Assembly: GCA_027622555.1 (NCBI GenBank)
Contig: JAQBYJ010000015.1
Coordinates: 1 to 64,000 of the forward strand
Source of the DNA: Verrucomicrobiota bacterium
GTDB lineage: Bacteria > Verrucomicrobiota > Verrucomicrobiia > Opitutales > UBA2995
Length of the DNA stretch: 64,000 bases
Direction: 5' to 3'
The notes below the pieces were generated by a model. That model searched no databases and was not told the origin of the DNA. It was given only the letters and a program-made list of their open reading frames with translations. Both the position numbers and the translations under genes were made by a program. Every line of letters begins with the position of its first letter. The stretch's first letter is position 1. This document shows, piece by piece, positions 27,866 through 37,420 of the stretch.

Positions 27866-30178
27866 CTACTCTACCGTTTTGTAGCGATTGCGCAGTTCCT
27901 GACGAAGGATTTCCGCCACTGTATTAATAAAAAATGTCATTATGAAAAGTACCAGGGCTCCCAGAAACAGGGTACGATATAAAGTGCCGTGGTAAGGAGC
28001 TTCGGGTAACTCTACTGCGATATTGGCCGAAAGAGTTCGCATACCACTGAATATGTTGAAGTCTTTTACGGGTGTGTTCCCGGTGGCCATCACCACAATC
28101 ATCGTTTCGCCCACCGCGCGTCCAAATCCAATCATCAAAGAGGAGAGTATGCCTGCTGAGGCAGTTGGTAGAACAATTTTGATTGCAGTTTGCCAACGAC
28201 TCGCCCCCAGGGCCAAGGAACCGGATCGCATGGAATTGGGAACATTGCTCATCGAATCTTCTGCGATTGTAAAGATGATGGGTATGACTGCGAAACCCAT
28301 CATGAACCCAACTATCAAAGAGTTTCTCTGCGTGTAGGTCGCTCCAGTAAAGTCTGGCCACCACAATCTAAAATCCGCGATTTGCTCACCTGTGTCAGGA
28401 TTGGTAACTACAAAAAAGATCCGTTCAAAAACCGGCCCCAGATTCCAACAGGCATAGCAAACGATTAAAAGAAAAGGAGCGATTATCAGAAATTCAAATC
28501 CCGGAGGAATCTTCATGCGAACCTGTTTGGGTAACTTCAACCATCCCCATCCAAAAATGAAGGTGAATAAGGGGATTCCGATCACCAGTAGCAAAAACGA
28601 TGGCACTTGGGTGTCTACCAGAGGTGCGAGCCACAGTGCGGCCATGAATCCGAGTACTACCGACGGTAGTGAGGCCATGATCTCCATGGTCGGTTTCACG
28701 AAATTCTTTAATTTCGGTTCAAGGAATTGCGATGTATACAAGGCAGCCAGCAAAGCAATGGGAACTGCAAATAACATGGCATAAAACGTCCCTTTGAGTG
28801 AGCCAAGGATAAGCGGAACAAGCGAGAGTTTTGGTTCGAAGTCGTCCGTTCCTCCAGTTGATTGCCATATATAATCAGTCTCGGGCTGGCCTTCATACCA
28901 GATCTTTCCGAAATAGGCCTTTAAGCCTGCTTGAGGGTGGGGATCCTGTAGCGAAAACAGGTGCAAGATACCGGTAGTGTCCAACAAAGCGAGTTTGTCG
29001 TATTTTTCGCCTATGACTCCTCGTGCAATATCGAAATCGAAATCTTGCTCCCAGCGAATGCTCTCTGTGGTGCTGTAGCGAAGGGACGCATGATTCTTTC
29101 CCATAAGCAAAAAACTCTTATTTCGAATGCCGGGGTAATAATCAATGGAGGGTTCCGGTAATGGGTCGAACTCTTTTGTCATGGAGTAGAGCCGCTGTCC
29201 TTTTCCAGAATCCAACGACATACTGAAAATTCGATTTTCCCCACCTGTGCCGGAAAAAACGACTGAAACATCGCCCATAAGGAAATCCGCACTATGCACT
29301 CGTTTATCATCCAGGCCTTCGAAGGGCCAAAAGCGTTGCCTTAGCTTGAGCTCTCCTGATTCAAACACAAATAAGAACACTTCACCCGTAGTCGATGTTA
29401 CCAGGATGAGATCTCCGTTCGAGCTAACGTCCACTTGTTGTATTTCCTGATCGATGTCGGGTGTCAGGTCAAAGCGTTTACCAACCGTGATGTTTCCTCC
29501 ACCGCCAAACAGGGACCGCTTTTGTTCGAGTGTTACTGCCCTGACATGTTGCTCACCGCTAGAATCCACGCATATGCCTGCGGCCATTTTGTTGGAGGCG
29601 CCTTCACCATAATCGACAAATTTAATGGATTCGCCCTTTTCTGATAGCACATACCAGTCTGAGCTTTCAATGTCCGGATGAATGGTTCTGACAGAGGCTG
29701 TATCAAATTGAGAGCGGTAGTTTAGCTTTGAAAATGCAAATTTACCAGACTCCGAGCCAGCCACGAGTAGTCGTTTCAACGAATTGTAGTTGAGGGTGGA
29801 TAGGGATTCGCCGGGGTTAAATACGTCGTTGTGTTCAATCGAACCTCGATCGCCTTTAAGGTCCAGATACCGAACGGAACCATCTTTGCGGATGACCACT
29901 GGCAACTCGGCCCATTCATCTAGATCGAAATCGATAATTTCATTTATCGAGTCCACTAGAGGATGTTCGGCGAGGGGCTTGACTTTGGCACCTTGGAAAA
30001 GAGGAAGAATCTGAACAAAGATGAAAATAAAAATTCCCATAACAGCTGCGATAACCGCGACGCCGCCCACCACAATGAAATGGTTCATGAAGTGGTCTAG
30101 CCAAAGGATCCGTTTTGTTACGCGGAACCGTTTTGGAACTTTGTCAGGGTTGGACTTTTTTTTCGTCTTTTTTTTCAT
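27866..30178 (-). CDS. pstC: Phosphate ABC transporter permease PstC, large-insert form
   Basis: A 770-residue permease; ordinary PstC has about 310. After a basic N-terminus (KKKTKKKSNPDK) and a first membrane helix at about 31-55 comes a roughly 380-residue soluble insert full of short beta-rich repeats (for example VDVSSNGDLILVTSTTGEVF and DKLALLDTTGILHLF), which looks like a beta propeller. The permease core starts near residue 455 and has the EAA-type loop MRSGSLALGASRWQTAIKIV. The insert probably sits in the periplasm and could contact PstS. Gene order pstS-pstC-pstA-pstB supports the call. Confidence 0.92.
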   Translation of the reverse strand: MKKKTKKKSNPDKVPKRFRVTKRILWLDHFMNHFIVVGGVAVIAAVMGIFIFIFVQILPLFQGAKVKPLAEHPLVDSINEIIDFDLDEWAELPVVIRKDGSVRYLDLKGDRGSIEHNDVFNPGESLSTLNYNSLKRLLVAGSESGKFAFSKLNYRSQFDTASVRTIHPDIESSDWYVLSEKGESIKFVDYGEGASNKMAAGICVDSSGEQHVRAVTLEQKRSLFGGGGNITVGKRFDLTPDIDQEIQQVDVSSNGDLILVTSTTGEVFLFVFESGELKLRQRFWPFEGLDDKRVHSADFLMGDVSVVFSGTGGENRIFSMSLDSGKGQRLYSMTKEFDPLPEPSIDYYPGIRNKSFLLMGKNHASLRYSTTESIRWEQDFDFDIARGVIGEKYDKLALLDTTGILHLFSLQDPHPQAGLKAYFGKIWYEGQPETDYIWQSTGGTDDFEPKLSLVPLILGSLKGTFYAMLFAVPIALLAALYTSQFLEPKLKNFVKPTMEIMASLPSVVLGFMAALWLAPLVDTQVPSFLLLVIGIPLFTFIFGWGWLKLPKQVRMKIPPGFEFLIIAPFLLIVCYACWNLGPVFERIFFVVTNPDTGEQIADFRLWWPDFTGATYTQRNSLIVGFMMGFAVIPIIFTIAEDSMSNVPNSMRSGSLALGASRWQTAIKIVLPTASAGILSSLMIGFGRAVGETMIVVMATGNTPVKDFNIFSGMRTLSANIAVELPEAPYHGTLYRTLFLGALVLFIMTFFINTVAEILRQELRNRYKTVE

Positions 30179-30308
30179 CTTTGTCGGTCAACTGCCGATT
30201 CTCGATGGAGTTTACCAAGGGTTACATCGTGAATCATTCTTCTAGACCAGAAAAAAATCCTCCGCTTTTGTCACCCAAGCTGAACGTCACTTAAAATAAG
30301 GAAAATTA

Positions 30309-30342
30309 GGCGAATCCTGGTTTTGCGCTGAACGGATTCTCC
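30309..30342 (-). terminator. Hairpin after pstS, candidate attenuator before pstC
   Basis: On the minus-strand transcript GGAGAATCC pairs with GGATTCGCC (30334-30342 and 30309-30317) around a 16-base loop, with one mismatch, and then TAATTTT follows. It begins at the pstS stop codon. A partial terminator here would give more binding protein than permease, as is common for such operons. The gap to pstC is 163 bp. Confidence 0.5.
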
Positions 30343-31295
30343 TATTTAAGAAACCTCAGCATTTCGCCCGCAACGGATGCTGGAAGAGGAAAGTAGCCGT
30401 CCTTTACCACGATTTCCTGTCCTTGCTTGGAGAGGACGAACCGAATGAATTCGTAGGTCAAAGTGTCCACAGGCTCGTTGGGGCGTTTGTTCACATAAAC
30501 GTATAAAAGACGTGCGAGTGGATAATCCCCCGAAAGGCAATTTTCCAATGAAGGCTCAAACATAGTGGATTCGCTTTCTCCCAGTGCCAGTGCTTTTACG
30601 CCAGAGGTTTTATAGCCAATCCCGGAATATCCTAATCCATAAAGGTCAGTTGCGATTCCCTGGACAACCGCGGAGGAGCCAGGTTGTTCTTTCACGCTTT
30701 CTCGGTAATCACCTTTTTTAAGAGCTACTTCCTTAAAATAGCCATACGTTCCGGAAGCACTGTTACGACCATACAGACTGATGCTTCGATCGGCCCAACT
30801 GCCTGTTTGACCTACACTTCCCCAATTCTCAATCGGCGTCCCGCCAGCCTTATAAGTGTTGGAGAAGATACTGTCTACCGACTTCATGGTTAGTCCTTTG
30901 ATCGGATTGTCCTTATGAGCAAATACCGCCAATGCATCGATCGAAACGCCAATTTGAGTTGGTTTGTAACCAAACTTATGTTCGAAAGCATCTATTTCCA
31001 CCGATTTCATTCCTCGGCTCATGGGTCCCACTTGGGCGGTTCCTTCTATGAGTGACGGAGGAGCTGTCGATGAGCCTTTACCTTCGATCTGGATATTCAC
31101 ATTGGGATAAAAGGCGCGGAACGATTCAGCCCATAGTGACATCAGGTTGTTTAGGGTATCCGATCCTACGGAATTCAGATTTCCCGATACTCCAGATACA
31201 GATGTGTAGACAGGCAGGTCAGGATCCACGTTCGCCTGGCTTGTCAGTTGAGTGAGCGCCAGCCATGCAGCGGTTATAACAATTATCTTTTTCAT
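30342..31295 (-). CDS. pstS: Periplasmic phosphate-binding protein
   Basis: A 317-residue solute-binding protein with signal peptide (about 1-21, ending SQA). Phosphate-binding loops typical of PstS are visible: the N-terminal [11 protein letters not shown] and the stretch [19 protein letters not shown], followed by [12 protein letters not shown]. It captures phosphate and delivers it to PstC/PstA. It is the first gene of the pst-pho operon, preceded by a 360-bp leader with a possible Pho box. Confidence 0.95.
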   Translation of the reverse strand: MKKIIVITAAWLALTQLTSQANVDPDLPVYTSVSGVSGNLNSVGSDTLNNLMSLWAESFRAFYPNVNIQIEGKGSSTAPPSLIEGTAQVGPMSRGMKSVEIDAFEHKFGYKPTQIGVSIDALAVFAHKDNPIKGLTMKSVDSIFSNTYKAGGTPIENWGSVGQTGSWADRSISLYGRNSASGTYGYFKEVALKKGDYRESVKEQPGSSAVVQGIATDLYGLGYSGIGYKTSGVKALALGESESTMFEPSLENCLSGDYPLARLLYVYVNKRPNEPVDTLTYEFIRFVLSKQGQEIVVKDGYFPLPASVAGEMLRFLK

Positions 31296-31463
31296 TTATG
31301 CGGTACGAATAGGTTGCAGTATTATTCAATCTCCGGGTTTAAATTTTAAGTGTCTATTGAACCGGAACATCAGGATTGAGGGTTAATTCTCAATTTCTGC
31401 AAAATGAGAACACACTCCAAATCCCATGTATAGTTCTCTATTGTTAAAGTTCTGTGTCCGGAA

Positions 31464-31481
31464 TGTTACAGGCGTGTTACG
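31464..31481 (-). promoter_or_regulatory. Candidate Pho box upstream of pstS
   Basis: Read toward pstS the site is CGTAACACGCCTGTAACA: two 7-bp half sites, CGTAACA and TGTAACA, that start 11 bp apart, the spacing of PhoB-binding direct repeats. It lies about 170 bp before the pstS start. Assignment to PhoB is inference from spacing, half-site similarity and position. Confidence 0.5.
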
Positions 31482-31707
31482 AAGTTTGGTTTTCCGGAAA
31501 AGGTGACTTTGAATTTGCCAATGGGACCTTCGTTTTCTCCTAATCCAGGAGATGCCTCAGTCTGCTTTAAAAGACCAAATCCATAGATGTATTTCTTGCT
31601 TCACTGAAAGTTTTCGGGGCTATTTGCATTTAATGGCCACCTTCTGCGCCTGCAGGCTTGCGCTTCTATTTTTCAACAATAAATGTGCAGGGTTTTTACA
31701 AATCAAT

Positions 31708-31734
31708 GCCCCGGTTTTCTATAAATACTGGGGC
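31708..31734 (+). promoter_or_regulatory. Hairpin/operator-like palindrome before the efflux operon
   Basis: GCCCCGG at 31708-31714 can pair with CTGGGGC at 31728-31734 (one G-T pair) around 13 bases. It ends 19 bp before the adaptor ATG, so it could be a regulator site or affect translation. No regulator gene is adjacent. Confidence 0.35.
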
Positions 31735-31753
31735 TAACAGACGCACTACCCAA

Positions 31754-32857
31754 ATGATTGTTTCCCTAAGAACCATTGTCCTCGTTTTGTCCTTCATTCT
31801 TCCGGTATTCATGGTATCGGCCACGAATGTGAAAACCATTAAACCCGAGCGTCGCGATCTTGTCCGCGAGACAACCCAGCCGGCAACCGCCGAGGCTTTT
31901 TACTCAGCTGAGCTAGGTGTAAAGGTGACGGGTTACGTCGAATCCGTTCCGGTGGATATCGGTGCTAAAGTAAAGAAGGGCCAAGCCTTGGTGATCATCG
32001 CCGCTCCAGAAATGGATGAGCAATTCAACGCGCTTAAAGCTGAAGAGCGCGAATATGCAACAGGTGTTCAAGCGGCTGAGGCCAATCTTACCGCTGTGAA
32101 GTCCGAAACCAGCCGCATTGAGGATCTGGTTAAAAAAGGTTCTGTTACTAAAAAAGCGGGAGATGAAGCGAGGAACCGCCTCATTGCGGGTGAGGCCGAA
32201 GTCGCCGCCGCCAAAGCCCGGTTGGGAACGGCCACCGCCCGACTTGCTGAAGTACAGGCACTCATATCCTATTCCACCCTGGTTGCACCCTTTGATGGGA
32301 TCATTACTTACCGTGCCGTGGATCCGGGTGATCTTGTTTATTCTGCCGGGTCATCCATGGGCAACAGTCAGACACTGATTCGGGTTGCCCAAGTCGACAA
32401 ACTACGGGTCGTTACGCATGTTCCAGAGCGCGATGCGGTCTGGTTGGATGTTGGTGATGCGGTGGATTTGGAATTTGATGCCTTTCCTGGTAAGATTTTT
32501 TCAGGGAAAATTGCTCGTACCACAGGTGCGCTAAACGGTAGCACTCAGCGTATGCAAGCCGAGGTCGATTTGGATAATAGTAGTGGGCAGCTTATGTCCG
32601 GCCTTTATGGTCGAGCGAAGATCAGCTTGGAAAAACGAGCAGGTGCATTGGTATTACCCGCAGGAGCCGTTCGATTTGGGCAGGGTCCCTCTCACGTATA
32701 TATTGTTTCGGGTTCCACGGTGAAGCATCAAGTAGTGAGTATTGGTCTCGATCACGGAGAATGGGTTGAAATCCTTTCCGGACTTTCCGGGAGCGAGCAG
32801 GTGGTCAATGGTATGTTGGGGCGTTTGAAAGATGGAGCCACCGTTACTGCCAATTAG
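31754..32857 (+). CDS. RND efflux periplasmic adaptor (membrane fusion protein)
   Basis: A 367-residue HlyD/AcrA-type adaptor, starting at ATG 31754, with a signal peptide about 1-23. The biotinyl-lipoyl-like half motifs (VESVPVDIGAKVKKGQALV and TLVAPFDGIITYRAVDPGD) flank a helical hairpin, followed by beta-barrel and membrane-proximal parts. It bridges the inner-membrane pump and the outer-membrane channel. It is the first of three consecutive genes (adaptor, pump, TolC-like) with gaps of 31 and 6 bp. The gene has no lipobox, so it is probably anchored only by its partners. Confidence 0.92.
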   Translation: MIVSLRTIVLVLSFILPVFMVSATNVKTIKPERRDLVRETTQPATAEAFYSAELGVKVTGYVESVPVDIGAKVKKGQALVIIAAPEMDEQFNALKAEEREYATGVQAAEANLTAVKSETSRIEDLVKKGSVTKKAGDEARNRLIAGEAEVAAAKARLGTATARLAEVQALISYSTLVAPFDGIITYRAVDPGDLVYSAGSSMGNSQTLIRVAQVDKLRVVTHVPERDAVWLDVGDAVDLEFDAFPGKIFSGKIARTTGALNGSTQRMQAEVDLDNSSGQLMSGLYGRAKISLEKRAGALVLPAGAVRFGQGPSHVYIVSGSTVKHQVVSIGLDHGEWVEILSGLSGSEQVVNGMLGRLKDGATVTAN

Positions 32858-32888
32858 CACGCAATCTTCACAATAAGCACCTAGCACT

Positions 32889-35800
32889 ATGAGCTTAGTA
32901 AAATTTGCCCTTAAAAATCCATTTGGCATTCTGGCCGTTGTCTTGGGATTATCCTTTCTCGGTGTTGCGGTTTATCCGCAGATTACTGCTGATATTCTAC
33001 CGGATTTCAAAAAACCGGTGATCATGAGTTACTTCTCCTATCGCGGCCTGCCGACCGTGGAGATGGAGAAGTCGGTAACTTCCCGTGTGGAACGTGCCTT
33101 GACCCTGGCCGGTAAACGCGAACGTATCGAGTCTCGCACCATGCCGGGCGCCGCATTGTTGAAGGTAACTTTTGAAGCGGGAGCTGATGCGTCCGCGGCG
33201 ATGAACGATATCTTCAACTATGAGTTGAGCGATATTTTCCACTTGCCACCAGGTATTGAGTTTCCGTTCACCATGCGTAGCGAGCCTTCCAATATGCCAG
33301 TCATGCTGGGCGCTATCTCAGGTGAAGGGTTAAGCGAGTCTCAGCTGTATACCATCGGTTATTATGCTGTCAGAAATAAAATGGGTGGTCTGAAGGGCGT
33401 GCAGATTCCTCACCCTTTTGGTGGAAAATTCCGTCAAATCATGACCTACCTTGAGCCTTCCAAGCTCGAAGCACACAATCTGACTTTTACGGACGTGGTC
33501 GACGCCTTGGCTCGTCAGAATCTGGTCATGGCAGGTGGTAGTCTGAAGATTGGAGATTTTGAATATCAGGTTCACCCGGTAAATACCTTACAAACGACCA
33601 AAGATATCGACGACGTAGTCGTAGCCATGCGGGACGGGCAGCCAATATTTATCAGGGACCTCGGCGAAACCAAGGATGACGCCGAACTCCAATACAACAT
33701 CGTCCGTGTCAACGGAAGTCGTTCCGTTTACGTGCCGCTTCTTCGGGAACCGGGTGAAAATACCATCCAGGTGGTCGATCGAATTCGTGAAGGTATTGCC
33801 AGTGAAATTCCCGCCATGAAGGCTCGGGGTGAAATTCCCGAAGTCACTCAGGTGGATCTGGTGAGTGACCAGTCTACCTATATCCGTTCTGCCATATCCA
33901 ATTTGAAGTCTCAGGTTATCCTGGGAGCAATTCTGGTCGTGATCATCGTCGTCTTTTTTCTGCGCAAGCTGCGGGCATCTATTGCGATATTGCTCATGTT
34001 GCCTTTGTCGATTTTGATCGGCGTACTTGGATTCTTTTTTACTGGCGAAACAATCAACGTCATGACTCTCGGTGGACTCGCCTTAGCGGTTGGCACGGTT
34101 GTCGATGCGGGGATTGTGGTCGTGGAGAACATCATGCGCCATCGCGCAATGGGCAAAGATGCCATGACGGCTGCTGGTGATGGGACTCAGGAAGTTGCCG
34201 CTCCAGTGCTCGCGGGAACAATTACCACATTAGCTGTTTTTGTGCCGGCGATTTTCCTGTCGGGAATGATCAAGTTCCTATTCCTTCCCTTGTCTCTGGC
34301 GGCGGTTATTACCATTGCCGCATCTTACTTTATCGCCATGACGGTCGCGCCCACTTATTGCGCACGATTTCTGGGAAAGAATAAAAGTGAAGCCACAGGT
34401 CAATCGGATGATGCCGAATACAGCTCTCGTGGTTTCTACGCCGGCACCTTACACAAAGCCATGCGCGGAGGCTTTCTCACGGTTGCCGCGATTGTTGGTG
34501 CCACGGCCGGTTGTTTTCTTTTGATTCCGGCCCTTGGAAGTGAATTGTTTCCCGATGTGGATGCAGGCACGTTTGAAGTCCGCATCAAAACGATTCCGGG
34601 AACCCGTTTGGAAAAGACGGAGGAGTTGGTGGCGCAGATTGAGGATTCCATCAAAGAGACTATCGCTGAAGGAGAAGTACAGTCCATCATCTCCAATATC
34701 GGAATGCCGGTAGGGAAGGGTGCTGGATTTTCCACGATCCTCAGTTCCAACTCCGGACCCGACACAGCGTACATTATTGTCAATTTAGTTAACGAAAGTC
34801 GGTCTTCCAGCACCTTGGATTATGTCAAAGAGCTGCGGGCAAAATGGGCCAAAGAATTTCCTCAGGAAAAGTTCTTGTTTGTAACCGGTGGTATTGTAAA
34901 TGCAGCCCTGAACGAAGGTGCACCAGCCCCAATCGATATCGAAATTAAAATGGGTTCACTCGATGCGGGTCGAGACGCTGCTGAAGCGATTGAAGCTGCG
35001 GTTCAGGGTATCCCTGGAGCCGTGGATATACAGATCGCTCAGATGCTCGATTATCCGCAGCTCGATATCGAAGTGGATCGGACGAAGGCGGCTTTTTACG
35101 GACTGACCCAGGAGGAGGTCGCAAAGAATGTTCTGACGGCCTATGGTTCCAGTGCCAGTATTCAATCGATGATTTGGGTCGATCCCAATTCGGGGACGGA
35201 TTTCTTTATCGGGGTTCAGCTGGGCGATAACGAAGCGGATTCGTTGGATGAGTTGCGTAGCCTGCCTTTGCGTATTCAAACAGATGAAGGCCCGTCAACA
35301 ATTCCACTTTCCAGTATCGCTACACTCAAACGCGTAAATATTCCTGGAGAAATTGCCCATGCCGATATTTCCAGAGTAAACAATGTCTACATCAATGTTG
35401 AAGACCGTGACCTTGGTTCTGTCGTGAAGGATGTTGAAAAACGGCTAAAGGATGTGGTGCTACCTCCGGGCGTAACCGTATCCTTACAGGGGCCGGTAAT
35501 GATTATGCGTGAAGGCATTTCCAAATTAGGATTCGGACTCATTGTTGCTTGTTTGCTGGTTTTTCTTGTTCTGATGGCTCAGTTCAAATCTTTCGTGGAT
35601 CCGTTGATCATTATGCTGGCGGTTCCCTTGGCTATGGCGGGCGCTATCCTGATGCTGTTTTTAACTGACACCAATCTGAATATTCAAAGCCTCATGGGTG
35701 CTCTCATGTTAATCGGTGTTGTTGTGAACAATAGTATCTTGTTGGTGGAGTTTGCGAACTTACAACTGCAACAAGGGAAAACTCCGTTTGAAGCCGCTTA

Positions 35801-36038
35801 CATCGCCGCTCGAATTCGTCTGCGACCGATCATTATGACCTCGCTCACGTTGATCGCTTCACTGGCTCCATTTGCCTTTTCATTATTGCCCGGGAATGAG
35901 GCGATGGTTCCTCTGGCTCGGGCCGTTATCGGAGGTATGCTGGTCTCGGCGGTGTTAACGCTGGTGCTGATTCCCTGTGTCTTTGCTCTGATTAAAAAGA
36001 CCCCTGCTTTGAACCTTCAATCGCAACCTGCACTTTAA
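32889..36038 (+). CDS. RND efflux pump, inner-membrane subunit
   Basis: A 1049-residue AcrB/HAE1-like transporter: first membrane helix at about 10-30, two large periplasmic domains and twelve helices in all. The helix-4 motif reads GTVVDAGIVVVENI: the first acidic residue is Asp406 but the second is Ala407, and the helix-10 region reads VVVNNSILLVEF where AcrB has a lysine. So only one member of the AcrB proton-relay triad is present, as in some other RND clades. The substrate is unknown: drug, dye, metal or lipid are possible. It lies between adaptor and TolC-like genes. Confidence 0.92.
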   Translation: MSLVKFALKNPFGILAVVLGLSFLGVAVYPQITADILPDFKKPVIMSYFSYRGLPTVEMEKSVTSRVERALTLAGKRERIESRTMPGAALLKVTFEAGADASAAMNDIFNYELSDIFHLPPGIEFPFTMRSEPSNMPVMLGAISGEGLSESQLYTIGYYAVRNKMGGLKGVQIPHPFGGKFRQIMTYLEPSKLEAHNLTFTDVVDALARQNLVMAGGSLKIGDFEYQVHPVNTLQTTKDIDDVVVAMRDGQPIFIRDLGETKDDAELQYNIVRVNGSRSVYVPLLREPGENTIQVVDRIREGIASEIPAMKARGEIPEVTQVDLVSDQSTYIRSAISNLKSQVILGAILVVIIVVFFLRKLRASIAILLMLPLSILIGVLGFFFTGETINVMTLGGLALAVGTVVDAGIVVVENIMRHRAMGKDAMTAAGDGTQEVAAPVLAGTITTLAVFVPAIFLSGMIKFLFLPLSLAAVITIAASYFIAMTVAPTYCARFLGKNKSEATGQSDDAEYSSRGFYAGTLHKAMRGGFLTVAAIVGATAGCFLLIPALGSELFPDVDAGTFEVRIKTIPGTRLEKTEELVAQIEDSIKETIAEGEVQSIISNIGMPVGKGAGFSTILSSNSGPDTAYIIVNLVNESRSSSTLDYVKELRAKWAKEFPQEKFLFVTGGIVNAALNEGAPAPIDIEIKMGSLDAGRDAAEAIEAAVQGIPGAVDIQIAQMLDYPQLDIEVDRTKAAFYGLTQEEVAKNVLTAYGSSASIQSMIWVDPNSGTDFFIGVQLGDNEADSLDELRSLPLRIQTDEGPSTIPLSSIATLKRVNIPGEIAHADISRVNNVYINVEDRDLGSVVKDVEKRLKDVVLPPGVTVSLQGPVMIMREGISKLGFGLIVACLLVFLVLMAQFKSFVDPLIIMLAVPLAMAGAILMLFLTDTNLNIQSLMGALMLIGVVVNNSILLVEFANLQLQQGKTPFEAAYIAARIRLRPIIMTSLTLIASLAPFAFSLLPGNEAMVPLARAVIGGMLVSAVLTLVLIPCVFALIKKTPALNLQSQPAL

Positions 36039-36044
36039 ATTAGC

Positions 36045-37412
36045 ATGAGAACAAAAACACTTACTGCTTCTCTTTCCCTAATCGGTTTCATCGCTTCGAG
36101 TATATTGACATGTTCAATACAGGCGGAGGTCATGAAGATTGATCTGACGAGTGCACTTCGTCTGGCACACGAACAAAACACCGAGCTCGCTATCCAATTG
36201 GAGCGCGTAAAGCAGGCCGAGCTTGACCAAAATATGGCTTGGTATCAGTGGTTGCCCACGGTTCGGGCAGGCTTTAGTTCTTCGAATCAGGATGGTCTGT
36301 TGCAAAACACAAACGGCTCCGTTATTGATGTGGACCGGAAGGCAAGTTCTCGTGGATTTGGTTTGCCCACCACAGGTTCCGGCTTGGCTCCACAACCTGG
36401 CCTGGCCTTGGAGATTGATTTGGCAGAAGGAATCTTTCGCCCTTTAGCATCCAAGCAAAAACTTCAGGCAGCGCGAGCTGAAGAGGCGCAAGCTCGCTTG
36501 AATACAACGCTCAAGGTCTCCGCTGCTTACTATGATTTGGTTCAGGCAAACCGCATGCTGAGTATTGCCGAAGATTCAGCTAAAAATGCCAGCAACCTGG
36601 CCAAAGTAACAGATGACTTTGCTCAGGCTGGTGAAGGATTACAGGCTGATGCTGAGCGGGCGGCTGTTGAATCGCTCATTCAAATGAACAAAGTCGAAAC
36701 CGCTCGGGTTGGAACTGTTTCTGCCTCTGTGCGTTTGGTTCAACTTCTTCGCTTGGGTGAAGATGTGGTTCTTGAACCGGTCGACAGCATGATTGTTCCC
36801 ATTGACCTGTTTCCCGGCGAACCTCAGCTCGATTCTCTAATCAATAAGGCTTTGTCAAATCGACCGGAGTTGCAACGGTACTCAGCCTTGGTTGAGTTTG
36901 AAGAAGCCCAGCTCAACCAGAAATCCTGGGGTCTCCTGTTTCCAAAACTCGGTGCCTCCTATTCGGATACCAGCTACAAGGGACGCCAATCCGGGTCTCC
37001 TGCATCTAGGGAAAGCAGAAACGAATCGACAGTGGCTCTTTATTGGGAGTTGGAGAACTTCGGCTTTACCAGTTGGGCGAAACAACAATCACAGCAATCT
37101 CGTCTTCGCGAGGCTCAAGCCCGTCAGGTGCAGGCCGAATCAGACATCGTTGCCGATGTCAGCTTGGCATTAAGCGAATTCCGTGCAGCGAGTAAACAGG
37201 TGGAATTTCTTAAACTAGCTGTCGACCGCGCGCGAAAGTCTTATGAACTTAGCCAGGAAAGTATCTATGCGGGTCAAGGTCTTCCACTGGAAGCCTTGCA
37301 AGCGATGAAAGCTCTGGAAGAAGTGGAGTCTCTTTACCTTGCAACTTCTGCGAAGAGAAATCTCAGCCAGCTGTATCTTTTAGTGGCTACCGGGGATGAG
37401 ATAGAGCTTTAG
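36045..37412 (+). CDS. TolC-like outer membrane efflux protein
   Basis: A 455-residue outer-membrane factor with signal peptide (about 1-27). Two internal helical repeats (ALRLAHEQNTELAIQLERVK and the later helix QAMKALEEVESLYLATSAKR) make the long coiled-coil barrel typical of the family. It starts 6 bp after the pump stop, so it is in the same operon and should form the exit duct. Confidence 0.9.
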   Translation: MRTKTLTASLSLIGFIASSILTCSIQAEVMKIDLTSALRLAHEQNTELAIQLERVKQAELDQNMAWYQWLPTVRAGFSSSNQDGLLQNTNGSVIDVDRKASSRGFGLPTTGSGLAPQPGLALEIDLAEGIFRPLASKQKLQAARAEEAQARLNTTLKVSAAYYDLVQANRMLSIAEDSAKNASNLAKVTDDFAQAGEGLQADAERAAVESLIQMNKVETARVGTVSASVRLVQLLRLGEDVVLEPVDSMIVPIDLFPGEPQLDSLINKALSNRPELQRYSALVEFEEAQLNQKSWGLLFPKLGASYSDTSYKGRQSGSPASRESRNESTVALYWELENFGFTSWAKQQSQQSRLREAQARQVQAESDIVADVSLALSEFRAASKQVEFLKLAVDRARKSYELSQESIYAGQGLPLEALQAMKALEEVESLYLATSAKRNLSQLYLLVATGDEIEL

Positions 37413-37420
37413 GTTTTTAT

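Larger units (their letters stand above)
31296..31753. other. Divergent region between pstS and the RND operon
   Basis: No gene is seen. It holds a Pho-box-like repeat (31464-31481) reading toward pstS, and a GC hairpin (31708-31734) just before the efflux operon. The rest is AT-rich. An in-frame start at 31658 upstream of the adaptor's ATG exists but the encoded extension does not look like protein. Confidence 0.5.
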
